Source: Pelagibius sp028280305 (GTDB lineage: Bacteria; Pseudomonadota; Alphaproteobacteria; Kiloniellales; Kiloniellaceae). Taken from it: 64,000 nucleotides of DNA. Numbering within the stretch: the stretch's first letter is position 1; the number at the start of each line of letters is the position of its first letter. The notes under the pieces are model-generated. The model was given only the letters and a program-made list of their open reading frames with translations. It was not told the DNA's origin and made no database searches. Position numbers and translations under genes: made by a program. The stretch is from the NCBI RefSeq assembly GCF_965233615.1, contig NZ_OZ247495.1; one strand, written 5' to 3'. This document shows, one piece after another, positions 53,616-61,302 of the stretch.

Positions 53616-54323
53616 ATGGCAACGAAGAATAGCCAGGACGGCATCCCTTCGAACCAGCCTGAAGAGTCGGGCGAAGCGCTGGGCAAGCAGGACACGACCG
53701 TGATCAACCCGCCCCCGCCGGGTGAAGAAATCGCCGTCTTTGTCGGTGACAGCGCCAACCTGCAGTTCCGCTTTGAGCCCACGGCAATCCAGGTTGCCCA
53801 GGTCGACGGCGATCTGCTTCTGCGCTTTCCCAACGACGGCCAGGTTGCGCCGCGCAGCTTCGATGAAGAAAACGGCGACGCACCTCAGATCGTCCTTCCC
53901 GACGGCACGCCGATCGACGGCGACGATCTGTTGCAGCAGTTGCAGACCCTGCCCCCCCTCGAGACTGCTGCGGGCCCCGAGGGCAATGGCGGCAACCCCT
54001 CGACCGGCGGCGGTGGAACCTCGGTCTACCAGAGTGACTTCGGCAACCTGCTTTTCAGCCTCACCGGCAACACGGGCGGCGGCGGCGTCGAAGATGTCGC
54101 AGCCGACGGCAACGCGGGTGTTTCAACCCCCGGCGCGCCCACGCCACCTGCGAGGGGTCCGACGAAACGCGGACCACCGAGGAAGCTTTCCTGGCCCTGC
54201 GCAGCGGTGATCCGGGACCGACATCCCAGGGACAGCCAGCGGTTTTCGTGCCTCCGGTCAATCCGGTCGGCCCCGGCGCGGATCAGGCACTTTTCAGCAG
54301 GTTTGCAGATAACGTCGACCTGA
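53616..54323 (+). CDS. RTX-type secreted protein, N-terminal part (frameshifted gene)
   Basis: The N-terminal ~175 residues are acidic, beginning MATKNSQDGIPSNQP. The stretch EIAVFVGDSANLQFRFEP and the following IQVAQVDGDLLLRFPNDG resemble the N-terminal domain of large RTX proteins that precedes a glycine-rich region (GGNPSTGGGG). After about position 54125-54150 this frame turns into a Pro/Arg-rich stretch (TKRGPPRKLSWP) with no likeness to the family and ends at 54323. The continuing protein is in the -1 frame, where TCEGSDETRTTEEAFLALRS reads well. The natural product is therefore a single chain of about 508 residues split by one base, or these are pieces of a decaying gene. Confidence 0.7.
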   Translation: MATKNSQDGIPSNQPEESGEALGKQDTTVINPPPPGEEIAVFVGDSANLQFRFEPTAIQVAQVDGDLLLRFPNDGQVAPRSFDEENGDAPQIVLPDGTPIDGDDLLQQLQTLPPLETAAGPEGNGGNPSTGGGGTSVYQSDFGNLLFSLTGNTGGGGVEDVAADGNAGVSTPGAPTPPARGPTKRGPPRKLSWPCAAVIRDRHPRDSQRFSCLRSIRSAPARIRHFSAGLQITST

Positions 54324-55141
54324 ACGCCATCGACGTCGGCGGCTATCAGGACGGCACGCAATACGACGCCGGCAGAGGCAATGACTCCGTTGTCTTACCC
54401 GGTAACGCCCGCGAGGCGCTGGAAGCCGGCTTTGCCGAGGGCACGCTTTTCGATGCCGGAAGAGGCAACGATCTGGTGACCGGCGGCAGCCTTGCCGACC
54501 TCGTCGATGGCGACCGGGGCCATGACACCCTGCTCGGCGGCGCAGGGGACGACACCCTGCTCGGCGGTAACAACAACGACAGCCTCGTCGGCGGTGCCGA
54601 TGACGATCTGCTGGACGGTGGCAGGAACAACGACATTCTGATCGGCGGCGCCGGTGATGACACCCTCCTCGGCGGCCATGGCCGCGACACCCTGGAGGGC
54701 GACGACGGCCGGGACCTGCTGTCCGGCGGCGGCGGGCGCGATACCCTGGAGGGTGGTGACGGTCAGGACACCCTGCTTGGCGGCAACGGCCGCGACACCC
54801 TGGAAGGCGGCCTTGGCAACGACGTGATGGAGGGCGGCAACGGCCGCGACGTTTTCTCTTTCTCGCTTGCCGAGAACCAGGGCGACGACCTGATCCTCGA
54901 CTTCAACACCGGCAACGGCGGCGACCGCCTGGAGCTGACCGACCTGCTCGACGTCAACGGCGACAACGATACGAACATCGCCGATCTGGATGCCGGCGGT
55001 CACACGGTCAGCGGCACGGCGGATTCGATTGTCATCACCTTCGAACAGGGCGGCAGCCTGACCCTGGATGGGCTCGACGGCAGCAGTGTCGACTCCTTCC
55101 AGGACTTGCTGGACATCAAGGTGAACATCGACATTTCTTAG
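54248..55141 (+). CDS. RTX calcium-binding repeat protein, C-terminal part (frameshifted gene)
   Basis: The GTG at 54248 is just the first usable start in this frame; the frame is open at least from 54062 and continues the 53616 gene. The repeat region holds about 13 glycine/aspartate-rich nonapeptides (such as GGAGDDTLL, GGNGRDTLE), which form a Ca2+-binding beta-roll. The C-terminus after FSFSLAENQGDDLILDFN is the type I secretion signal/beta-roll cap of RTX and serralysin-like proteins. It would be exported by an unlinked type I system. No protease, lipase or adhesin domain is visible. A terminator lies ~195 bp downstream. Confidence 0.75.
   Translation: MPPVNPVGPGADQALFSRFADNVDLNAIDVGGYQDGTQYDAGRGNDSVVLPGNAREALEAGFAEGTLFDAGRGNDLVTGGSLADLVDGDRGHDTLLGGAGDDTLLGGNNNDSLVGGADDDLLDGGRNNDILIGGAGDDTLLGGHGRDTLEGDDGRDLLSGGGGRDTLEGGDGQDTLLGGNGRDTLEGGLGNDVMEGGNGRDVFSFSLAENQGDDLILDFNTGNGGDRLELTDLLDVNGDNDTNIADLDAGGHTVSGTADSIVITFEQGGSLTLDGLDGSSVDSFQDLLDIKVNIDIS
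54509..54859 (+). repeat. 13 tandem 27-bp RTX-encoding repeats
   Basis: Thirteen consecutive 27-bp units each encode a nonapeptide of the type GGxGxDxLx. Units differ by several bases, and most begin GGCGGC or GGCGAC. They are protein-coding and not a CRISPR array. Confidence 0.9.
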
Positions 55142-55335
55142 TCCTGTCGCTCATGAAGGGACCGGGCCGCTTCGACTCTTTTTCGCCGCTGCGGGCTAAT
55201 CGGGCTACCTCTTCTGTACGGCTTGTGATGCGCGGGTGACCCAGGCAGGGTGTCCCTGCGCCGAACATCGATGCACCCCATCGAAGCCCACTTCGGCGCA
55301 ACCGATTTTGCCTGACACTCCCTGTTACGAAACTT

Positions 55336-55356
55336 CCCCGGCGCCAGTCGCCGGGG
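55336..55356 (+). terminator. Terminator between the RTX gene and the hydroxyproline dehydratase gene
   Basis: CCCCGGCG (55336-55343) pairs perfectly with CGCCGGGG (55349-55356), loop CCAGT, followed by ACTTCTTTTCT. This is a good intrinsic terminator for the rightward RTX gene. It ends 17 bp before the stop of the convergent gene. Confidence 0.75.
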
Positions 55357-55373
55357 ACTTCTTTTCTACCGCC

Positions 55374-56399
55374 CTACAAGAGAAACCCTTCGCCCAAGGG
55401 ATCGTCAGGTTCAAGTGTGAAGCAGGCTTCGCCGCTGTAGTGGGCCTTGCCGGAAACCTCGACCACGACGGCGCGGTGGTGACCGACCGCCGTTTCCTCC
55501 ACCGCTGTGGCGGTGAAGACGGCGCCGGTGATGCTCTCGAAAGCGCGGGGCTGGCCGAGAGCGACCTCACCGCGGGTCCACTGCACGGCGATGCGGGCGG
55601 TCACGCCGGAGCCGGTGGGGCTGCGGTCGACCTGGCGGCCGGCGAAGACACAGACGTTGCGGCTTGCCGCTTCCTCGAAGGCATCGCGGCCGTCGGTGAA
55701 GATGGTGCCATAGAGAAAACCGAGATCGGAATCATCGGGGTGCTCGAGCGGAATCTGCGCCGCGGCTGCCCGGGTAATCGCCTCCCCTGCGTCTCTCAAT
55801 GCCCGCAGCGAACCCGCATCAAGTTCCAGACCAATGCCGTCGGCTGCCAGCACGGCATAGAAGGCTCCGCCATAAGCGATGTCCAGTTCCACGGGGCCCC
55901 AGTCCGGCGTTGCTACCATCGCCTGGCGGGCAAAGGCGAAAGCCGGCACCGAGCGGAAGCGCACTGCCCCTGCCCTGCCGTTTTCCACAGCCACCACGGC
56001 GCGCACGAGGCCGCAGGGGCATTGGATGTTGACGACGGTTTCCGGTTCCCGCGCCGGGACCCGGCCGCTGTCGACAGCCCAGCGGCCGAGCGCGATGACC
56101 GCATGGCCGCACATGGTGGAATAGCCTTCGTTGTGCAGGAACAGGACGGCGAAATCCGCCTCCGGATGGTCAGGCTCGACAATGACCGCGCCATACATGT
56201 CCGCATGGCCGCGCGGCTCATACATCAGGAGGCGGCGCAGCGCGTCGTGATGGGTCAGCGCGTCGCGGCGTTTGTCCAGAAGGCTGTGGCCGGCAAGCGC
56301 CGGATATCCCGCCGTGACAATGCGCACCGGCTCGCCACCGGTGTGCATCTCGACCGTGGTGATCTTCCGTTCCGCTAGTAGAACAGGCTCAGCGGCCAT
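55374..56399 (-). CDS. Trans-3-hydroxy-L-proline dehydratase (proline racemase family)
   Basis: 341 residues. The N-terminus EMHTGGEPVRIV is that of proline racemases. The first catalytic cysteine is present in STMCGHAVIALG (Cys97), but the second is threonine in DRSPTGSGVTARIA (Thr262). The Cys/Thr pair distinguishes trans-3-hydroxy-L-proline dehydratase from proline racemase and 4-hydroxyproline epimerase (Cys/Cys). It makes pyrroline-2-carboxylate from trans-3-hydroxyproline. ATG 56399 has GAGGAAGG upstream, inside the end of the lipoprotein gene that overlaps it by 25 bp, so the two are translationally coupled. Confidence 0.9.
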   Translation of the reverse strand: MAAEPVLLAERKITTVEMHTGGEPVRIVTAGYPALAGHSLLDKRRDALTHHDALRRLLMYEPRGHADMYGAVIVEPDHPEADFAVLFLHNEGYSTMCGHAVIALGRWAVDSGRVPAREPETVVNIQCPCGLVRAVVAVENGRAGAVRFRSVPAFAFARQAMVATPDWGPVELDIAYGGAFYAVLAADGIGLELDAGSLRALRDAGEAITRAAAAQIPLEHPDDSDLGFLYGTIFTDGRDAFEEAASRNVCVFAGRQVDRSPTGSGVTARIAVQWTRGEVALGQPRAFESITGAVFTATAVEETAVGHHRAVVVEVSGKAHYSGEACFTLEPDDPLGEGFLL

Positions 56400-56623
56400 G
56401 CCTTCCTCTGCTCAACCTTTACCGGTTCGTCATAAAACCCGACGCGGCGGTTCTCTTCATCCGGCAGGGCCTGCGCATGGCAATCGACCTCGGCAAGGGT
56501 GCGGTAGCAGTCGCGCTCTGCATAGGTCAGGCGTGGCGGCGGATCGGCCGCGCAGGCGGTCAAGACCGCCATAAGGGGCAGGCCGAGAAAGACAAGACGA
56601 AAGCCGGGAATTGCCCGTTGCAT
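56375..56623 (-). CDS. Small lipoprotein of unknown function
   Basis: 82 residues. A lipoprotein signal with lipobox VLTAC (Cys24) leads to a short mature part with two cysteines (ERDCYRTLAEVDCHAQ) that may form a disulfide. A strong GGGAGGTG ribosome-binding site supports translation. It ends inside the hydroxyproline dehydratase gene. I do not recognise a family; the coupling to that enzyme may be merely positional. Confidence 0.75.
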   Translation of the reverse strand: MQRAIPGFRLVFLGLPLMAVLTACAADPPPRLTYAERDCYRTLAEVDCHAQALPDEENRRVGFYDEPVKVEQRKAWPLSLFY

Positions 56624-56719
56624 GATTTCACCTCCCTTGTTACGCCATTAGGGCAGGCGCAACGCGGATCAGCATAGCCCCGCCATCGCCCCATACAAAG
56701 CCGCAAAGGAACCGCCGCA

Positions 56720-57106
56720 ATGGCCGATCGTCTGTTAACCAACATCATGGTCGAAAACCTTGGCGCAAGCGCCGATTTCTACGCCGGCCTGCTCGACCTG
56801 AAACGGCATTTCGAGAGCGATTGGTATGTGATTCTGACGGATCAGGCGGCCCAGAGCTTCGAGCTCGGGCTGATCGAACGGAACAGTAAGCTGATCCCTG
56901 AGAGCCATCGCGGCAAGCCCGCTGGAGCCTATTTGACTTTCGTCGTCCCGGACGCCGATGCGGTCTATCAGCGCGCGCTTGAGCAGGGTTGCAAGATACT
57001 ACAGAAGCCACGCGACGAGTTTTACGGGCAGCGACGCTTCCTGACCCTCGACCCGGACGGCCTTATGATCGATGTATCTTCACCCACCGCCCCACCGCAG
57101 CAGTAA
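56720..57106 (+). CDS. VOC superfamily protein (glyoxalase/bleomycin-resistance fold)
   Basis: 128 residues with the paired beta-alpha-beta-beta-beta units of the VOC fold (NIMVENLGASADFYAGLLDL, and C-terminal FLTLDPDGLMIDVSS). Typical metal-ligand positions cannot be confirmed by eye. It may bind an antibiotic or catalyse a metal-dependent step. It stands 12 bp before another VOC gene on the same strand, so the two probably form a two-gene operon. Confidence 0.85.
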   Translation: MADRLLTNIMVENLGASADFYAGLLDLKRHFESDWYVILTDQAAQSFELGLIERNSKLIPESHRGKPAGAYLTFVVPDADAVYQRALEQGCKILQKPRDEFYGQRRFLTLDPDGLMIDVSSPTAPPQQ

Positions 57107-57117
57107 GGCCGGGTATC

Positions 57118-57513
57118 ATGAAAGACTCAGAAAACAGCGCTTTGTTGCGGGCAACACCGGTATTGAAAACCGGCGACTACCAGCGCGCCCGCACATTCTA
57201 TACCGATGTCCTGGGCTTTCGGCTGCTCGAAGAAGGCGGCGATCCGCCGCGCTTCGGGATTTTCGAAAAGGACAAGGCCACCATCTTTGTGGACGGCTGG
57301 CACGGCGCACCAAAGCCTTCTGACGGCGGTTGGGTTGCCTACTTCCACACCAAGGATGTCGACGCGCTTCATCTTTTCTTCGCCGCAGTGGGCACGCCCA
57401 TCACCCGGGCGCTTGAAGACACGAGCTACGGGATGCGCGAGTTCGAGATAACCGACCCCGACGGCAACATCCTCTGCTTCGGCGCTGACTCCGGAGCCAG
57501 CGCGGAAGGCTAA
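57118..57513 (+). CDS. VOC superfamily protein
   Basis: 131 residues. The VOC fold shows in ATPVLKTGDYQRARTFYTDVLGF and FEITDPDGNILCFG, similar to bleomycin-resistance-like proteins. ATG 57118 starts MKDSEN; the frame is open to 56989 but only as an extension lying within the upstream gene. It lies 11 bp after the first VOC gene and its stop overlaps the convergent persulfide dioxygenase stop by 4 bp. Confidence 0.87.
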   Translation: MKDSENSALLRATPVLKTGDYQRARTFYTDVLGFRLLEEGGDPPRFGIFEKDKATIFVDGWHGAPKPSDGGWVAYFHTKDVDALHLFFAAVGTPITRALEDTSYGMREFEITDPDGNILCFGADSGASAEG

Positions 57514-58256
57514 AGCCCCGAAAAGGGAACCAGCGCCGCCCTGTCTCTGGCCGTCAAGTTCTCCCCTCCGCCGGGAGGCATGCCAAGCGCGATATTGGAT
57601 GGCACGGCCTCTGCCATCAGTTTCGGCGGCGCCAGCTTCAAGTTCGCCATGATTTCCACATACTCGTCGCTGGAAGCGGCTTGAAGGCGGGGGTTGAGCG
57701 CCTTCTCCTCGCCGATGCTGCTGACCCAGCGCCCCTTATAATCATGACCCGGATAGACCAGGGTTTCATCCGGCATAATCAGGAGGCGTTCGAAGAGCGA
57801 GTCATACTGGGCGGCGGCGTCACCGCCCTGAAAATCTGTCCGACCGGTCGCGCCGATCAGCAGCGTATCGCCGGTGAACACCCGGTCCCGCATCACCAGG
57901 CAATGCGAGTCCGGCGTATGGCCCGGCGTATGCACCGCCCGCAAAACCAAGTCTCCAAGCTTTATCAGGTCGCCGTCGCGCAGTCTGACGTCGACCAGCT
58001 TGCAACGGCTCTGCTCGCCCATCACCGTCAGACAGCCGGTGGTCCGCCGCAGTTCGCCGAGGCCGGTGATGTGATCGGCATGGAGATGGGTGTCTACGGC
58101 CTGGACCAGCTTCAGATTGTACTCGCTCAACAGGGCCAGATACTGCGGCACCAGTTCACGGACCGGATCGATCAGGATCGCCTCCCGGCCATATTGGTTG
58201 CCGATGAGGTAGGTATAGCTACAGGACGTCGGGTCGAAGATCTGACGGAAAATCAA
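57510..58256 (-). CDS. Persulfide dioxygenase, ETHE1-like metallo-beta-lactamase fold
   Basis: 248 residues. Starting MIFRQIFDPTSCSYTYLIG, a hallmark of ETHE1/Blh-type enzymes. The metal motif is THLHADH (second set: HTPGHT and GDTLLIGATGRTDF). It oxidises glutathione persulfide to sulfite with O2 and Fe2+, in the cytoplasm. The TTG start at 58256 is supported by GGAGGC 4 bases upstream; the longer frame to 58409 has no family resemblance. It follows the thiosulfate sulfurtransferase gene by 101 bp, so the two form a sulfide-handling pair. Confidence 0.9.
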   Translation of the reverse strand: MIFRQIFDPTSCSYTYLIGNQYGREAILIDPVRELVPQYLALLSEYNLKLVQAVDTHLHADHITGLGELRRTTGCLTVMGEQSRCKLVDVRLRDGDLIKLGDLVLRAVHTPGHTPDSHCLVMRDRVFTGDTLLIGATGRTDFQGGDAAAQYDSLFERLLIMPDETLVYPGHDYKGRWVSSIGEEKALNPRLQAASSDEYVEIMANLKLAPPKLMAEAVPSNIALGMPPGGGENLTARDRAALVPFSGL

Positions 58257-58357
58257 TCTTGCCTCCGCTTCATTAAACGCGGCGAGCCAGGCAACCTCTC
58301 CGGCCAAGGTACACGGGGGGACACCGTACAATGGAGAGGTCGCCTGATCGCCACGCG

Positions 58358-59248
58358 TCAGCCGCCGGTGGTGACGGCCGACTTCGGAAGATCCTCCGCA
58401 GCGCCCCACTCCGCCCAGGAACGGTCGTAGCTGCGAACCCGGGGGAAGCCGAGCAGACGCAGGGCAAAGTACGAATGCGCCGCGGCCTTGCCGTTCTGGC
58501 AGTGAACGGCGACGTTCTTGTCCCGGGTCACGCCCAGGCCGGCAAAGTGCTTCAACAGTGCCGAGGCCGGCTTCATCGTGCCGTCGGCGGCCAGATTCTG
58601 CTTCCAGGGAATGGACTTGGCCCAGGGGATGTGACCGGCTTCGTAGAGCTTCGACGGCCGCACGTCGATCACCACCACCGAGTCGTCATCCTGGCGGTCC
58701 AACAGCCAGTCCGCCGTCGCCAGACGCCGGGGGGTCGGCGTATAGGCAAAAGCCCGGGCGGTCACCTGGGGAACCTCCTTGGTAACAGACCGCTTTTCCG
58801 CGACCCACTTCGGAAACCCGCCGTTCAACACGCTGGCCTGGCGGTGGCCGAAATACTCGACCATCCAAAACAGCCGGGCTGCGTGGAAGCCGCCCTTGTC
58901 GTCGTAGAAAACGACCGGCGTGTCTTTATCGATCCCGCGCTCGCCAAGCATCCGAACCAGGGTTTCGTGAGGCAGCAGATCGCCGGAAACGTGGCTGTCG
59001 GCATCGATAACATCGTCGGCACCCAGATGAACGGCACCTGGGATATGCCCCTCATCGTAAGCCTCCCTCGGGCGCACATCGACGATATTGACGGCTCCCG
59101 TCTCCATCATCACCCGAAGGCCCTCGGTATCGGTCAGAAGATCATTGTTGGCATAGCCCTGGTCGGCCGCATGGCTGGCGCAGGCGGTCAGCCCTGCCAA
59201 TGCCAGGGGCGCCAGAAAGCGACTGAGCCTGAAACTGAATATGGTCAT
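58358..59248 (-). CDS. Two-domain rhodanese (thiosulfate/3-mercaptopyruvate sulfurtransferase) lipoprotein
   Basis: 296 residues. A lipoprotein signal with lipobox LTAC (Cys23) suggests periplasmic-face attachment, unusual for a sulfurtransferase. Two rhodanese domains follow; the first is inactive-like. The second has the catalytic cysteine in VHCQNGKAAAHSYFALRLLG. Such enzymes move sulfane sulfur between donors and cyanide or thiols. ATG 59248 has AGAGGAAG 6 bases upstream. With the persulfide dioxygenase downstream it would process periplasmic sulfur compounds. Confidence 0.88.
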   Translation of the reverse strand: MTIFSFRLSRFLAPLALAGLTACASHAADQGYANNDLLTDTEGLRVMMETGAVNIVDVRPREAYDEGHIPGAVHLGADDVIDADSHVSGDLLPHETLVRMLGERGIDKDTPVVFYDDKGGFHAARLFWMVEYFGHRQASVLNGGFPKWVAEKRSVTKEVPQVTARAFAYTPTPRRLATADWLLDRQDDDSVVVIDVRPSKLYEAGHIPWAKSIPWKQNLAADGTMKPASALLKHFAGLGVTRDKNVAVHCQNGKAAAHSYFALRLLGFPRVRSYDRSWAEWGAAEDLPKSAVTTGG

Positions 59249-59274
59249 CGTATACTTCCTCTTCGTCAAAATGA

Positions 59275-59293
59275 GGCGGCCTGAGCGGCCGCC
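59275..59293 (-). terminator. Intrinsic terminator after the methyltransferase gene
   Basis: Read leftward, GGCGGCC pairs with GGCCGCC (59287-59293 with 59275-59281) around a 5-nt loop, followed by TCATTTT. It sits downstream of the methyltransferase stop, between it and the sulfurtransferase gene. A reasonable intrinsic terminator. Confidence 0.65.
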
Positions 59294-59386
59294 GGCTCGT
59301 CAATAAAAGGGGGAGCGTCTTGCCGTCGCCCCACCACTCTTGCATTCCGCTGCGCCCTTCCTGGGCCCTGCGGCAAGGACCCCGGC

Positions 59387-60214
59387 CTAGGCCTGGGCCT
59401 TGCGGGCTCTGGCAAACAAAACCGAGGTATCGAAGGATGTGACGTTGTTGTCCTCGACCCAGGCGACGCTTGCCCGGCACAGGCTTTCCGCCTCTGCCTG
59501 CAGCATCTGATCGACCGTCCAGCAAAGACCGGAGCCCAGCACGACGGTCCACCAGTCCTCGGCATCGGCCAGTTCCTGGCGGTCCGGGTGATCTTCGATC
59601 TCGATGTTCGACAGACCGCCGGCCTTCAGCACCCGGTGAAAGCTGTCGCGATTATCGATCCGCTCCCAGGGGTTGAAGGCACGGCGCAGGTCGGGGCGCA
59701 GCCGCGCGACCTCGTCCCAGAAGGGTTCCACGCAAGGCGCCAGGAAACTCGCCTTCCAGGAGGTGATGGCCAGTTGCCCACCCGGACGCAGCATGCGCCA
59801 AAGCTCGGCTATCTGGCGTTCCATGTCGGGAACGAAGAAGATCGAAAAGACGCTGACCACCGCATCGAAGTGCATGTCGGGGAAGCCGAGGCCGGTCATA
59901 TCCCCGCGGCGGAACTGGATATTCGTCAGACCTCTCTTCTCCGCGGCCCGGCGGCCCTGGGCCAGCATGTTCTCGGCCAGGTCCACGGCGATGATCCGCC
60001 CGCGCGGGCCGACACGCTCGGCCGCCGGGATCGCCGAAGCGCCGGTACCGCAGCCGACGTCGAGCACGCTGGCGCCGGGTGCCAGATCAAGCCGATCGAC
60101 GGTTCCCTGGCCGTGGCGTGCCCAAAAGCCGTTGGAACCCGCATCAAAGAGATCGGCGGCTGAGTTATAGGTGGCCTCGGCCTTCGCCTTGGCCGCTTCC
60201 AAGTCGCTTTGCAT
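59387..60214 (-). CDS. Class I SAM-dependent methyltransferase (UbiE/COQ5-like)
   Basis: 275 residues. SAM motif I VLDVGCGTGAS, motif II VDLAENML, motif III MLRPGGQLAITSW. The overall form is that of small-molecule C- or O-methyltransferases; the substrate is unknown. ATG 60214 has AAGGAAG 9 bases upstream; the frame is open to 60358 but runs over the Prx6 end. It lies 65 bp after Prx6 on the same strand, so the two probably share a transcript ending at the hairpin 59275-59293. Confidence 0.85.
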   Translation of the reverse strand: MQSDLEAAKAKAEATYNSAADLFDAGSNGFWARHGQGTVDRLDLAPGASVLDVGCGTGASAIPAAERVGPRGRIIAVDLAENMLAQGRRAAEKRGLTNIQFRRGDMTGLGFPDMHFDAVVSVFSIFFVPDMERQIAELWRMLRPGGQLAITSWKASFLAPCVEPFWDEVARLRPDLRRAFNPWERIDNRDSFHRVLKAGGLSNIEIEDHPDRQELADAEDWWTVVLGSGLCWTVDQMLQAEAESLCRASVAWVEDNNVTSFDTSVLFARARKAQA

Positions 60215-60278
60215 TGTCGTGAACTTCCTTTGGTCCGCCTGGCGGCGACTTCCCTGCCCGACCGGGCCGAACAGAGGG

Positions 60279-60938
60279 TCAATCCGGCTGGGCGACAATC
60301 CGCAGATAGGGGCGCGGCGCCCGCCAGCCGTCGGGGAACTTCTTGCGGGCCTCTTCATCCTTCAACGCCGGAACGATGATCACGTCTTCGCCTTGCTTCC
60401 AGTTCACCGGCGTGGCGACGGAATGATTGGCGGTGAGCTGCAGCGAGTCGATGACTCTGAGGATTTCGTCGAAGTTCCGGCCGGTGCTCATGGGATAGAC
60501 GACCATCAGCTTGATCTTCTTGTCCGGCCCGATGACGTAAACCGTCCGCACCGTGGCGTTGTCGATCGCCGTACGGCCGTTGGCGGTATCACCGGCCGTG
60601 GCCGGCAACATGCCGTAGAGCTTGGCGACCTTCAGGTCGGCATCGCCGATCAGGGGGAAGTTGGGAGCGTAGCCCTGGGTTTCCTCGATATCGGCGGCCC
60701 AGCGCTCATGATCCTCGATCGGATCGACACTGAGACCCACCACCTTCACGTTGCGCTTCTCGAACTCCGGCTTCAGCTTGGCCATGTAGCCCAGTTCGGT
60801 GGTGCAGACGGGCGTGAAGTCCTTTGGATGTGAAAACAGCACCGCCCAGCTGTCGCCGATCCAGTCGTGAAAGCTGATCGACCCCTCGGTGGTTTGCGCG
60901 GTGAAGTCGGGGGCGGTTTGGTTAAGCTGTAACGCCAT
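60279..60938 (-). CDS. 1-Cys peroxiredoxin (Prx6 type)
   Basis: 219 residues. The peroxidatic cysteine lies in HPKDFTPVCTTELG (about Cys45), and the longer C-terminal domain (MVVYPMSTGRNFDEILRVIDSLQL, WKQGEDVIIVPALKDEEA) is diagnostic of Prx6/AhpC-TSA 1-Cys enzymes. It reduces peroxides, including lipid peroxides. AGAGGT lies 7 bases before the ATG at 60938. It is the second peroxiredoxin in the window. Confidence 0.93.
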   Translation of the reverse strand: MALQLNQTAPDFTAQTTEGSISFHDWIGDSWAVLFSHPKDFTPVCTTELGYMAKLKPEFEKRNVKVVGLSVDPIEDHERWAADIEETQGYAPNFPLIGDADLKVAKLYGMLPATAGDTANGRTAIDNATVRTVYVIGPDKKIKLMVVYPMSTGRNFDEILRVIDSLQLTANHSVATPVNWKQGEDVIIVPALKDEEARKKFPDGWRAPRPYLRIVAQPD

Positions 60939-61302
60939 TATTATACCTCTTTCTTGTAAGCTTCTGGTCATTGAAATAGCTGGGAAAATCCGTCAGCCGG
61001 TGGCGCCCTTGGGCTACGGCTGGGCTCCGGCCTTCCATTCGGCGCGACGCTAATCGTCACGGCGCGGCGAAGACCTGAAGAAAAGAAAAGAAATATGTGA
61101 AACTTCCATCCACGGCCGGCCGGGCGCCCCGGCGCGCGTGATCGCTCTCACGAAGATGTGATCCGGGGCGGGTCTTCAGTGTCAAAGCGAAATGCGACTG
61201 AAACAAAGCCTCATCATGATCCCGGACCCATTACGGAATGTGGGAGCGCTCCCTGGGTAGGCGCTAGGAAGGGGTGAGCGTTCAGTGGGAGTGGGAGTAC
61301 GC
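60939..61302. other. Intergenic region between Prx6 and the large regulator gene
   Basis: No gene of its own. It must hold the divergent promoters. Notable elements are the palindrome GGGAGCGCTCCC at 61242-61253, an A-rich patch (AAGAAAAGAAAAGAAATATG near 61078-61097) and four GTGGGAG copies near the start of the following gene. No clear sigma-70 hexamers were identified by eye. Confidence 0.4.
61242..61253. promoter_or_regulatory. Perfect palindrome upstream of the large regulator gene, LacI-operator-like
   Basis: GGGAGCGCTCCC is a perfect 12-bp palindrome; TGGGAGCGCTCCCT matches 13 of 14 positions of the TGGGAGCGCTCCCA operator form found with many LacI-type regulators. It lies ~50 bp before the likely start codon. 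The binding protein is not identified. Confidence 0.45.

Noticed and set aside
54509..54859. Tandem 27-bp repeats that could be mistaken for a CRISPR array
   Set aside because: They have no unique spacers and encode RTX nonapeptides in one reading frame.
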